From JANNBN01 sp963763885 (GTDB lineage: Bacteria > Actinomycetota > Acidimicrobiia > Acidimicrobiales > JANYDT01), in the NCBI GenBank assembly GCA_963763885.1, contig CAVXQD010000003.1:248001-312000 (forward strand): a stretch of 64,000 nucleotides of DNA. The letters are read 5' to 3'. How positions within the stretch are numbered: position 1 is the first letter of the stretch; each line of letters opens with the position of its first letter. Below are positions 16,228 to 24,210 of this stretch, in pieces. A program made the position numbers and the translations under genes. Under the pieces are notes generated by a model, which was given only the letters and a program-made list of their open reading frames with translations, was not told where the DNA came from and searched no databases.

Positions 16228-18141
16228 ATGAAGGTGTTCCCAAGGGTGGTTTGCGCCCTCAGTCTGGTCGTCGGCGCGACCGGTACTGCAAGCGCTGCTG
16301 GAGGCTCAACAGGCTCTCCCGCCGCACAGCCGACGAAGTTGTTAGCGGCAACGGACGTGAGCGTGAGCTTGGGTTCGAAGATGGCAAACGGGGGATCGTT
16401 CATCCTCCGAGCCAGACCGGGCGACCTCGATGCGCTCATCGCAGATGTCAACCGAAGCGGTGCGAAAGTGAATCGCAGGCTTGCGATCATCAACGCGGTT
16501 GCCGCAACGGTTCCCGCTTCGGGCAGTGCTGCGTTGGCAAAGTCTGCGGCTCTCGTTTCCGTCACTACAGACGCACCGGTGCGGCCGCAGGGCAAGGAGA
16601 AGAGCACAACTACAACTCGCACAACATCAAGCGCGACCTCCACTTCGACCACGACGACCGCTGCAGATCCGGTGGCGTCTACGTCGACCACTTCCACATC
16701 TACCGTTACTGACGGAATCAGCGAGTACGCCTCGGACTCCGGGTCGATGCGTTGGATCACTCAGAACATCGGTGCAACAACGCTGTGGAGCAGAGGAGCG
16801 ACCGGAGCTGGCATTGATATCGCGGTGGTCGACACTGGTGTCGCACAGGTACCTGGCCTCGCAGGCAAGGTGATCGACGGCCCAGACATCTCGCTGGACT
16901 CGCCGTATGCGCCGGTGCTCGGAGTCGATGCCTACGGCCACGGCACCCACATGGCCAGCATTGCTGCGGGCCTTGATGCTGGCACCACTAACCTGACCGA
17001 CCCGACAAAGTTCGTCGGCGTTGCGCCTGGAGCTCGGATCATCAACGTCAAGGTTGGTGCGTTCGATGGTGCTACCGACGTCTCGCAGGTCATCGCTGGT
17101 ATCGACTGGGTTGTGCAGCATCGTAAAGACCCCGGGTTCAACATCCGGGTTCTCAACCTTTCCTACGGCACAGATTCGCTGCTTCCAACCCACGATGACC
17201 CACTGTCGTGGGCGGCAGAAGTTGCATGGCGTTACGGAATCGTTGTTGTTGCATCGGCGGGCAACGACGGTTCTCAGACCAAGGTACTGAGCCCTGCGAA
17301 CAACCCAGTGATCATCGCCGTTGGGGCGCTGAACCAGGACACGAAGGGCAGGCTGAGCGCCGCTGACTTCACATCCACGTCTGGGACACGCCAGCCCGAC
17401 GTATGGGCTCCGGGTAACCATGTACTTGGCCTGCGCGTGCCGAATTCGTATGTGGACGCACGGTACCCAACTGCACGTGTGGGCACGCGCCTGTTCCGTG
17501 GATCGGGCACCTCACAGGCTGCAGCAGTCACCTCCGGCGCGGCAGCTCTGTTGCTGTCGGCTAACCCGACTGCGAACCCAGACCAGATCAAGGCCGCTCT
17601 GATGCGCGGCAAGGGTGTCAGGCAGGAGGCCGGGTCGGACTTGGACCTCGACACAGCCGATATGTTGCTCAAGGACGGTTCGTTGTCCAAGGTGAACGTC
17701 GGGCCGTACCAAGGTTTCCCCGGCGAGGGGTCACTTGAAGCAACACGTGGCAATGGTCCACGACTCAGCTTCAACGGTGTCCTTCTGACAGGCGAGCAGG
17801 ACATCTTTGGCAAGACCTGGAACGGCCCACTCATGGCGTACAACGCCGCTGCGTTGCGCGCTTGGAACGGAGGAGTATTCAACGGGAGCCAGTGGTCCGG
17901 GAACGCTTGGGCGGGTAACGCCTGGGCAGGCAGCGCTTGGACCGGGAACGCGTGGGCTGGTAATGCTTGGGCTGGAAATGCGTGGGCTGGTAATGCTTGG
18001 GCTGGCAGTGCCTGGACCGGCAATGCTTGGGCTGGAAATGCTTGGGCTGGAAATGCCTGGGCCGGAAACTCGTGGTCCGGTAATGCGTGGGCCGGCAACG
18101 CGTGGGCTGGCGGCGGCTGGCAAGGAAACGTCTGGGGTTGA
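16228..18141 (+). CDS. secreted S8 (subtilisin-like) serine protease with W-repeat tail
   Basis: 637 aa. Signal peptide (MKVFPRVVCALSLVVGATG...ASA) is followed by an inhibitor-like propeptide region, a Thr/Ser-rich linker (about residues 128-165) and a subtilase domain with the triad D202 (VVDTGV), H238 (GHGTH) and S429 (GTSQAAA). The C-terminal 85 residues are 17 five-residue units with Trp every fifth position (NAWAG, SAWTG, NSWSG). ATG 16228 is chosen because AGAGGTGG precedes it; the longer frame from 16174 puts residues before the signal peptide. The tail may anchor the enzyme to the cell surface or aid export; inference. Confidence 0.93.
   Translation: MKVFPRVVCALSLVVGATGTASAAGGSTGSPAAQPTKLLAATDVSVSLGSKMANGGSFILRARPGDLDALIADVNRSGAKVNRRLAIINAVAATVPASGSAALAKSAALVSVTTDAPVRPQGKEKSTTTTRTTSSATSTSTTTTAADPVASTSTTSTSTVTDGISEYASDSGSMRWITQNIGATTLWSRGATGAGIDIAVVDTGVAQVPGLAGKVIDGPDISLDSPYAPVLGVDAYGHGTHMASIAAGLDAGTTNLTDPTKFVGVAPGARIINVKVGAFDGATDVSQVIAGIDWVVQHRKDPGFNIRVLNLSYGTDSLLPTHDDPLSWAAEVAWRYGIVVVASAGNDGSQTKVLSPANNPVIIAVGALNQDTKGRLSAADFTSTSGTRQPDVWAPGNHVLGLRVPNSYVDARYPTARVGTRLFRGSGTSQAAAVTSGAAALLLSANPTANPDQIKAALMRGKGVRQEAGSDLDLDTADMLLKDGSLSKVNVGPYQGFPGEGSLEATRGNGPRLSFNGVLLTGEQDIFGKTWNGPLMAYNAAALRAWNGGVFNGSQWSGNAWAGNAWAGSAWTGNAWAGNAWAGNAWAGNAWAGSAWTGNAWAGNAWAGNAWAGNSWSGNAWAGNAWAGGGWQGNVWG
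17884..18138 (+). repeat. 15-bp-period coding repeat (NAWAG units)
   Basis: Seventeen pentapeptide units, mostly NAWAG, with a larger block (SAWTG followed by several NAWAG) present twice. Silent differences between units show they are not all recent copies. Confidence 0.9.
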
Positions 18142-18173
18142 CTGGCGGGCTTCGACGGGGGCAGAGCTAGTTG

Positions 18174-18189
18174 ACGAACGTGTGTTCGT
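18174..18189 (+). promoter_or_regulatory. LexA (SOS) box
   Basis: ACGAAC-GTGT-GTTCGT, a perfect 16-bp palindrome matching the Gram-positive/actinobacterial LexA consensus CGAACN4GTTCG. It ends 21 bp before the AlkB-like start and 9 bp before the putative -10 TACAGT (18199-18204). Confidence 0.7.
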
Positions 18190-18210
18190 TAAATTCGCTA
18201 CAGTGTCTGG

Positions 18211-18858
18211 ATGGACACTGTTGTGCAGACCTCGTTGTTCGCATCGCTGTGGGCGGCTGACGAAAACAGTGCTGCGTGTTCGTTCGATTCGCTTGAACCG
18301 CTTGAGCACCTCGCGTTGTCGGGTGGTGCGTGGGTCCAGGTGAAACGCGCCTGGATGCAAGGCGGGTTTGAACTGCTCGACGCCCTCATGGCGGCGCCGC
18401 ACTGGCGGGCCGAACGTAGGCGCATGTACGACTCGGTGGTCGACGTTCCGCGCCTCTTGCGGTTTTATCGCACCGGTGACACGGTCCCATGGCCGGAGTT
18501 GGTCGACGCTCGCAACCTACTGTCAGCGCACTACCAGCAAGTTGCCGGCGAGGGGTTCACAAGTACCGGCCTGTGTCTGTACAGAGACGGCCGGGACAGC
18601 GTCGCGTGGCACGGGGACACCATCGGGCGCGGCGCAACAGAAGATACCGTTGTCGCTGTGCTGTCGCTTGGCGCTTCTCGCACGTTTGCGTTACGGGCGA
18701 AAGGCGGCGGGCAAACCGTTCGGCTTCAACTCGATCACGGTGACCTCATCGTGATGGGCGGAAGTTGTCAGCGCACTTGGGATCACGCAATCCCAAAGAC
18801 AGCTCGCCACGTCGGACCGCGCGTCTCCGTTCAGTTTCGTCCAACCGGAGTGAGCTAG
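18211..18858 (+). CDS. AlkB-type 2-oxoglutarate/Fe(II) dioxygenase (DNA repair)
   Basis: 215-aa AlkB-family dioxygenase, which removes alkyl lesions from DNA or RNA bases by oxidative dealkylation. Iron ligands H134-G-D136 (WHGD) and H192 (TWDHAIPK) and the 2-oxoglutarate-binding R204 (with R210) in RVSVQFR are all present. The ATG lies 6 nt after TACAGT, so the mRNA is probably leaderless. The upstream LexA box predicts DNA-damage induction. Confidence 0.9.
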   Translation: MDTVVQTSLFASLWAADENSAACSFDSLEPLEHLALSGGAWVQVKRAWMQGGFELLDALMAAPHWRAERRRMYDSVVDVPRLLRFYRTGDTVPWPELVDARNLLSAHYQQVAGEGFTSTGLCLYRDGRDSVAWHGDTIGRGATEDTVVAVLSLGASRTFALRAKGGGQTVRLQLDHGDLIVMGGSCQRTWDHAIPKTARHVGPRVSVQFRPTGVS

Positions 18859-18880
18859 CAGGAGGCGCGCGGCGGTCCCG

Positions 18881-20035
18881 TCAGGTGCGGCCTAGCGCAA
18901 GGCGACCAGCGTGGGCGAGTGTCTCCTCTGGTGGGAACGGATGAAACTTCACGCCACGGATGTCTCGGTAGCAGCGCGAAATCGGTGACGAACGGTAGAA
19001 GGCTGCACCTCCCACCACGTCCATGGCTAGGTCGCAAACCTCGATACCCGCAAGAGCAATCTCTCGCTTCGCAGCCATCACGGCGGCAACGTTGTTCATC
19101 GAGGGAAGCGGGTCGTCTCCAACCGCCTCAAGCGCTCCGGTGAGGGACCATCCAGCGACACGAAGGCGAGTGTCCATCAGGCCGACTTGGCGTTGGATGG
19201 AAGGGTCGTCGCCGCGTGAGGTTGCAGTTATGGCCGCAACTGCATGGTCACGTGCCGCTTCCGCAACGCCTAAGTACACAGCTGAAATTGGTGGGATTGC
19301 GTGCGTCAGGATGGTTTGCAGCGGCGGGTCAATTTTTCCGTAGGGGCGGCGGGCAAGCACCCGTTCTTCCGGAACAAACACATCGGTCAACTCAATGTCG
19401 TGGCTGCCTGTTCCGCGCATGCCCATGGAGTCCCAGGTATCAAGCACGGTAACTCCGGGAGACGCAAGCGGGACCGCCATATTGAGCACGATCCGACCCT
19501 CGGTGGGGTCCTCGAACGGGAACATCGTGGAGAGCACGGTTCCCACAGGCGCCTGGCTGGCGAAGATCTTCCGACCGTTTACCAAGTAGCCGCCGTCGAC
19601 GCGCTTCGCTTCGCCTCGTGGGTGTGTCTGATCGGCTCCGCCGGTGGAAACGAGGACGATTCCTTCGTCGGCAATGCGTCGCAGTGTTGCCTCTGCGCCA
19701 GGCAGGCCGCGGCGAAAGCGCCATGCAGTGAAGAGCACCACGTGTTGGTGCATCACCGACGCAAGCGCAGTGGAGGCACAGTGGCGAGCGAGCTCGCGTT
19801 GTGCCATGGACACCTGACGAATCGTTGCGCCGCGGCCCCCCAGCTCTGTTGGGACGGCAAGCGCTAAGTACCCAGCCTTCTTGAGCACATCGAACGCTTC
19901 GTTGACGAACGTTCCTTCTTCGTCGTGACGCTCTGCGTACATGCGAATCGAAGCACCAAGCTCCGCTGCCCACGCAACAAGCTCCCTTTCTTTATCTGTT
20001 GTCTGGAGATTTTGGAGGTCATGTGTAGTGGTCAT
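18881..20035 (-). CDS. acyl-CoA dehydrogenase family protein
   Basis: 384 aa from the ATG at 20035. N-terminal helical domain (ELGGRGATIRQVSMAQREL), middle beta domain (VSTGGADQTHPRGEAKRV, GYLVNGRKIFASQAP) and C-terminal helical domain (VVGGAAFYRSSPISRCYRDIRG) match the DszC/HsaA-type branch of acyl-CoA dehydrogenase-like flavoproteins more than classical beta-oxidation enzymes, since the C-terminal catalytic Glu motif YGGSNE is replaced by YRDIRGVKFHP. It could be a flavin-dependent monooxygenase or dehydrogenase. Divergent from an HxlR regulator 68 bp away, which may control it. Confidence 0.87.
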   Translation of the reverse strand: MTTTHDLQNLQTTDKERELVAWAAELGASIRMYAERHDEEGTFVNEAFDVLKKAGYLALAVPTELGGRGATIRQVSMAQRELARHCASTALASVMHQHVVLFTAWRFRRGLPGAEATLRRIADEGIVLVSTGGADQTHPRGEAKRVDGGYLVNGRKIFASQAPVGTVLSTMFPFEDPTEGRIVLNMAVPLASPGVTVLDTWDSMGMRGTGSHDIELTDVFVPEERVLARRPYGKIDPPLQTILTHAIPPISAVYLGVAEAARDHAVAAITATSRGDDPSIQRQVGLMDTRLRVAGWSLTGALEAVGDDPLPSMNNVAAVMAAKREIALAGIEVCDLAMDVVGGAAFYRSSPISRCYRDIRGVKFHPFPPEETLAHAGRLALGRT

Positions 20036-20103
20036 GGGGCCATAGTGCGCCGACGCGGAACAAGGCACTAGTCCCAAAGCTGTACTTGCGCGAGGATCGG
20101 GCC

Positions 20104-20799
20104 ATGAGCCACGACTACGGGCAGTACTGCCCCGTTTCACTTGGCAGCGAAGTCCTTGCCGATCGGTGGACGCCGTTGATCCTGCGCGAGATGGTGCTTG
20201 GTAGTACGCGCTTCAACGACATTGAACGTGGCTTGCCGGGTATCTCGCGCTCGCTGCTGCTTCAACGCCTGGGGCACCTCGAGCGCAAAGGGGTGGTGGC
20301 ACGTGTCCCCGCTCGTGCCGGGCGCGGCAATGAATACAACCTCACACCGGCAGGCCAAGATCTGGAAGCCGTCATCATGGCGTTGGGTGAGTGGGCCGTG
20401 CGCTGGATGTATTCCGAACCCGTGCCGGCTCAGGTTGATCCAGTCGTGCTCACCTGGTGGATGTACCGTCGTGTCGACAGGTCGCGCCTTCCAGACAAAC
20501 GAGTCGTCATCCAGTTCAACTACAAGGGCCCTACCAAAACGGTTATCTGGCTGGTGCTGGATCGAGGTGAGCCGTCGGTCTGCAACAAACACCCCGGGTT
20601 CGAGACCGACATTTGTGTCGAAACCGACCCCGTCTCGTTAATGCGCGTGTTCTCCGGAATCGTTTCACTGAGCGATGCGCAGCTTGATGGGTCCGTGCAG
20701 ATCGATGGAGCCACGTCCTTGACGCGGTGCTTTGCATCGTGGTTCTTGTGGAGCCCGTTTGCGGCGACAGTTCGTGAAGTTGTCGCCAGGAACGGTTGA
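20104..20799 (+). CDS. HxlR-family transcriptional regulator
   Basis: 231 aa. Residues 1-100 are an HxlR winged helix with the usual CPVSLGSEVLADRWTPLILREM start, followed by RFNDIERGLPGISRSLLLQRLGHLERKGVV. A C-terminal region of about 120 residues (VIQFNYKG, WLVLDRGEPSVC, DGSVQIDGATSLTRCFASWF) resembles an SCP2-like lipid/acyl-CoA-binding domain, so it may sense an acyl-CoA. ATG 20104 is preferred over the TTG at 20086 because it begins the conserved region. It is divergent from an acyl-CoA dehydrogenase gene. Confidence 0.88.
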   Translation: MSHDYGQYCPVSLGSEVLADRWTPLILREMVLGSTRFNDIERGLPGISRSLLLQRLGHLERKGVVARVPARAGRGNEYNLTPAGQDLEAVIMALGEWAVRWMYSEPVPAQVDPVVLTWWMYRRVDRSRLPDKRVVIQFNYKGPTKTVIWLVLDRGEPSVCNKHPGFETDICVETDPVSLMRVFSGIVSLSDAQLDGSVQIDGATSLTRCFASWFLWSPFAATVREVVARNG

Positions 20800-20803
20800 C
20801 CAA

Positions 20804-21196
20804 CTAGCGCGTCGGAAGCGCTGCTGGTTGGAAAAGCTCGATGAAGTTTCCAGACGGATCTTGTAGCAACACCTGTGATCCTCCGGGTCCGCTCACAATC
20901 GGATTGCGGAACTGCAAACCAGCAGCGCTCAGGCGTTCAACTTCCGCGGCCACGTCGGTGACATGCAGGTGGATTCGGTTCCAACCACCTGGGGAAGGCT
21001 GCGTTCCATCTGCCATGGAGCGTCCAGCTGAACTTAACGGCCCGCTGAGCAGGAGGCGCAGCTTTCCGCGGGCAACATCAGCGAACGCTGGAGGAAATGC
21101 GTTTAGAACTTCGAACCCGAGGTGCTTGGTGTAGAACTCGGTTGATTCGGCCACGTCGTTGACGATGTAGCGGACGTTGACATATTCGTCGGTCAT
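20804..21196 (-). CDS. VOC-family (glyoxalase/bleomycin-resistance-like) protein
   Basis: 130-aa single VOC module: NVRYIVNDVAESTEFYTKHLGFEV at the start, WNRIHLHVTDVAAEVERL in the middle and QVLLQDPSGNFIELFQP at the end, giving the metal-ligand positions H (HLHV) and E (IELFQ). Substrate unknown. It lies 32 bp downstream of the ArsR-arsenate reductase fusion gene in the same direction, so it may belong to the same arsenic-responsive unit. Confidence 0.88.
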   Translation of the reverse strand: MTDEYVNVRYIVNDVAESTEFYTKHLGFEVLNAFPPAFADVARGKLRLLLSGPLSSAGRSMADGTQPSPGGWNRIHLHVTDVAAEVERLSAAGLQFRNPIVSGPGGSQVLLQDPSGNFIELFQPAALPTR

Positions 21197-21228
21197 GGGA
21201 TGTCCTTGTGTGGGCTTTGTAAGTGGGC

Positions 21229-21999
21229 TTATGTTGCTGGAACGGGAGCTGCGATTGCTGCGATGAGATACCCGATGCGAGCGTCCAGGTCCGAAACCAC
21301 GTGCTCAAAGTCAGCATGGGTTGCGTCGTTTGCTGACGGGTCTGGAACGCTCCAGTGGGCTGTGACGGGATGATGCGGAAACGGCGGGCAGACTTCTCGC
21401 ACCCGGTCGCACAGTGTGATGACGTGGTCGAACCGTGTGCGGTTGTAACGCCGAAGATGTTTGGACCTCTTCATTGCGATGTCTATCCCGCGCTCGGTCA
21501 TCACCTGTATTGCCATCGGATGCAACGGTTTGGGCTGGGTGCCAGCGCTGAGGGCTTCGATGCATCCGAACGAACGGTGCTCTAGCAACGCTTCGGCAAT
21601 CTGCGACCGAGAACTGTTGCCGGTGCAGAGGAACAGCACACGAGTTGGGTGAGTGCGGGTCGGTTTCTTTGTCTCAGGAGCCGCGGGTGGAATCGCCAAT
21701 TCAACGCCAGGATGCAGTGCGAATGCCGCGTCGGTGAGCAGCTGGCCACACCGATCAAGGCGGGCCCGATAGTACGTGTCTCGACGATCTGCGTTGCTGC
21801 GTCTGGCGTCCACCAAGCCACTGTCCCGCAAGGATTTGAGGTGGTACGACACCAGGTTCTGCGAGCGTCCCGTGAGCGACGTGAGTTCTTGCACCCGGAG
21901 ATCGCCCTTGGCAAGTGCGCGCAGGAGATCCCAACGCACCGGGTCAGCCAGTACCTCGAGGCCACTTGGGGATGTGTTGTGAAGTGAATTCGCCACCAT
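21229..21999 (-). CDS. ArsR regulator fused to arsenate reductase (LMW-PTP type)
   Basis: 256 aa with two domains. Residues 12-90 are an ArsR winged helix (LADPVRWDLLRALAKGDLRVQELTSL, QNLVSYHLKSLRDSGLV). Residues 118-250 are a low-molecular-weight tyrosine-phosphatase/arsenate-reductase domain with the CX5R loop C125-TGNSS-R131 and the general-acid DPS motif (SVPDPSAND). Such fusions are known in actinobacteria and couple sensing with arsenate reduction. A perfect 24-bp palindrome lies 8 bp upstream of the start, so the gene is probably autoregulated. Confidence 0.9.
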   Translation of the reverse strand: MVANSLHNTSPSGLEVLADPVRWDLLRALAKGDLRVQELTSLTGRSQNLVSYHLKSLRDSGLVDARRSNADRRDTYYRARLDRCGQLLTDAAFALHPGVELAIPPAAPETKKPTRTHPTRVLFLCTGNSSRSQIAEALLEHRSFGCIEALSAGTQPKPLHPMAIQVMTERGIDIAMKRSKHLRRYNRTRFDHVITLCDRVREVCPPFPHHPVTAHWSVPDPSANDATHADFEHVVSDLDARIGYLIAAIAAPVPAT

Positions 22000-22006
22000 C
22001 GGGACA

Positions 22007-22030
22007 ATACATCAATTCGAATTGATGTAT
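22007..22030. promoter_or_regulatory. ArsR-type operator palindrome
   Basis: ATACATCAATTC joined directly to GAATTGATGTAT gives a perfect 24-bp palindrome containing the ArsR-family core ATCAA-N6-TTGAT. It is 8 bp upstream of the ArsR fusion start. Confidence 0.75.
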
Positions 22031-22043
22031 CCAAACACCAAGG

Positions 22044-22283
22044 TCAGGAGTTCGGCGGGACGCCCCACTGCCGGTTCTTCCAGGCGGTGCGCAACGCGTC
22101 GCCGGCTTCGCGTTCAGCAGCGGTGAGACCGTACGGGTTGTCGTCTACGCCCAACTGTGCCCAAGCCTTGCGGATAGGCCCGAGACTCTCGAGGGCTGAG
22201 AAGTCACTGTTGGAAACGCGTTCCATGCGGTTTGCCCGAATCCCCAGTTCCATGGCCAGTTCGTCTTCGGTATGGTTCCACAC
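22044..22283 (-). CDS. small hypothetical protein
   Basis: 79 aa from a GTG start (MWNHTEDELAMELGIRANRMERV...). Predicted mostly helical and acidic, ending QWGVPPNS. I recognise no domain. It lies between the arsenate operon promoter and the divergent AtuA-like gene; its stop is 14 bp from the ArsR palindrome. Codon pattern and composition look coding, but support is limited to that. Confidence 0.5.
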   Translation of the reverse strand: MWNHTEDELAMELGIRANRMERVSNSDFSALESLGPIRKAWAQLGVDDNPYGLTAAEREAGDALRTAWKNRQWGVPPNS

Positions 22284-22345
22284 CTGACCAACATTTCTGC
22301 GGAGCCCGTTGCCGCGGCGGCCGCGGTCGCTAGGGTGGCCCTCTG

Positions 22346-23779
22346 ATGACCGAAGCGAATCCAGACCTTGCGGAGTCAGCGATCAACGCAACAAAATCAT
22401 CGCGCACCGTCAGAGTCCTGGTGCCGGTCGGCATGCTCGGCGGAGGTATTCCGGCTGGCACTGTTGCGCGGGGCATTGCGCTCGGTGCAGACATCATCGC
22501 CATCGATGGCGGCTCCACCGACTCTGGACCGCATTACCTCGGGACAGCAACGGCCAAGACGGCGCGCGCAGCAGTAGCCCGTGACCTCCGCGCCGTTTTA
22601 CGTCTTGCTCACGATGCCGGTATCCCGGTGGTGATCGGCTCGTGCGGCACCTCTGGTACCAACGCCGGAATCCAATGGGTGCATAGCATCGCGGCGGAGA
22701 TCGCGTCTGCAGAAGGTTTCTCCTTGAGGGTCGCCCAGATCACCAGCGAACAAGACCCTGTGTACCTGGAACAGCTCTTGAACGAAGGGCGTGTCCGCCC
22801 GCTGGAACCTGCTGGAACGCTGGACGCGCCCACGCTCCACAGGTGTAGCCACATCGTGGGTCTGATGGGACACGAACCCATCGCCGATTCCCTTGCAGCT
22901 GGAGCCCAACTGGTATTGGCGGGACGCGCCACAGACACTGCCCTCATCGCAGCCCTCCCGCTCAGTGCGGGGCTTCCGGCCGGCCCCATTTGGCACGCGG
23001 CGAAAATCTCGGAGTGCGGCGGACTGTGCACAACCAGCCCACGGTCTGGCGGTGTGTTGGTTTCAATCGACGCAGACGGGTTCACCGTGGAACCGCTTGA
23101 CCAGGCAGCTGCCTGCACACCGCAGAGCGTTGCTGCCCACATGCTCTACGAAAACGCCGACCCATTCCGGATGCGAGAGCCAGCGGGAACGCTGGACGCG
23201 ACCGATGCAACATATCGAGCCCTGGATGACCGTCGTGTTCGGGTAGAAGGGTCTCGTTTCGAAACTGCCTTGCAGCACACCATCAAGCTGGAAGGCTCAG
23301 CCCCGGTGGGATACCAGACCATCATCATTTCGGGAATTCGCGACCCCTTGGTTCTTGCTCGGCTGGATGAGTGGTGCGACACGGTGCTCACGTTCGTGCG
23401 TCGTCAGGTCCCGCACGCGTTCGGACTAGAGCCCCATCAGTTCGACGTGCAGATTCGCCGCTACGGCCATGATGCGGTTCTCGGTGCTGCGGAACCGCTA
23501 CGACACCAGCCCCCGCGTGAAGTTGGAATCGTGTTCGTGGCGACTGCACCGGATCAGGCCACCGCAACCCAGATTGCGAAGCTGGCCAACCCTGCAATCC
23601 TTCATGCGCCGTTGCCCGGAGACGCTGCACTGCCCAGCTTCGCGTTTCTTGGTTCACCCGCAGAGATCGAACGCGGGACAATCCACGAGTTTGTGCTGCA
23701 ACACGCGGTCGATGTGGATTCGCCCAACGAACTCTTCAACACCACGTTCGTCACCATCGGTTTAGGAGGTGCCGCATGA
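22346..23779 (+). CDS. AtuA-like acyclic terpene utilisation family protein (DUF1446)
   Basis: 477 aa. VLVPVGMLGGGIPAGTVARGIALGADIIAIDGGSTDSGPHYLG at the start is the family signature, and the long middle (CGTSGTNAGIQWVHSIAAEIA, HIVGLMGHEPIADSLAAGAQLVLAGRATDTAL) is well preserved. AtuA was named from the citronellol/geraniol pathway, but the biochemical activity of this family is unknown. The next gene encodes DUF4387, the usual partner, with a 4-bp ATGA overlap, so the two probably form a complex. Confidence 0.85.
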   Translation: MTEANPDLAESAINATKSSRTVRVLVPVGMLGGGIPAGTVARGIALGADIIAIDGGSTDSGPHYLGTATAKTARAAVARDLRAVLRLAHDAGIPVVIGSCGTSGTNAGIQWVHSIAAEIASAEGFSLRVAQITSEQDPVYLEQLLNEGRVRPLEPAGTLDAPTLHRCSHIVGLMGHEPIADSLAAGAQLVLAGRATDTALIAALPLSAGLPAGPIWHAAKISECGGLCTTSPRSGGVLVSIDADGFTVEPLDQAAACTPQSVAAHMLYENADPFRMREPAGTLDATDATYRALDDRRVRVEGSRFETALQHTIKLEGSAPVGYQTIIISGIRDPLVLARLDEWCDTVLTFVRRQVPHAFGLEPHQFDVQIRRYGHDAVLGAAEPLRHQPPREVGIVFVATAPDQATATQIAKLANPAILHAPLPGDAALPSFAFLGSPAEIERGTIHEFVLQHAVDVDSPNELFNTTFVTIGLGGAA

Positions 23780-24087
23780 GCACAACCCTTGGTCAGCTGG
23801 CAAGCAGTGTGCGTTCAAAGAACGCCGGTCCATTCTGGACGACCATCGACGTATTCTTCGATGACCGTGCCTCGTTCGACCGTGCGGCGCTGTCCCCTCT
23901 AACGGACCCGTCGGTCATCGCAAGCCTTTACGCAGTGGAGGTTGAAACGGTCCGCATCTTTCCGCTGCCTGGGCTGCTTGTGATCAAGGTTTCGTTTCCT
24001 CGACCAAGCGCCCAAGGCGGGATCGGTGACACAGACATGCATGCTGGCCAGCAATACGTGCCGTTACTCAGTCTCGAAGTTCCCTAA
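23776..24087 (+). CDS. DUF4387 domain protein
   Basis: 103 aa: LGQLASSVRSKNAGPFWTTIDVFF at the start and DTDMHAGQQYVPLLSLEVP at the end are characteristic of DUF4387, which is found as a separate protein next to, or fused to, AtuA-like proteins. Overlaps the upstream gene by 4 bp, indicating translational coupling. Role unknown. Confidence 0.85.
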   Translation: MSTTLGQLASSVRSKNAGPFWTTIDVFFDDRASFDRAALSPLTDPSVIASLYAVEVETVRIFPLPGLLVIKVSFPRPSAQGGIGDTDMHAGQQYVPLLSLEVP

Positions 24088-24105
24088 ACCGGCCCCTTGG
24101 CCCGA

Positions 24106-24210
24106 ACATACGCGCAACTCACGGCAGTAATACGCGCAACTCGGCCCGAACATACGCGCAACTTGGCACTCTTGAGTCCGTGGGCCGACCGGAATGGTCA
24201 AGTTGCGCGT
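24106..24210. repeat. GCGCAACT repeat cluster, three direct and one inverted copy
   Basis: Copies at 24106-24120, 24130-24142 and 24150-24164 are the reverse complement of the 15-bp word at 15.9 kb; AAGTTGCGCGT at 24200-24210 is inverted. The third and fourth copies form 12-bp arms between the convergent DUF4387 and modC genes and may act as a bidirectional terminator. Confidence 0.75.
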
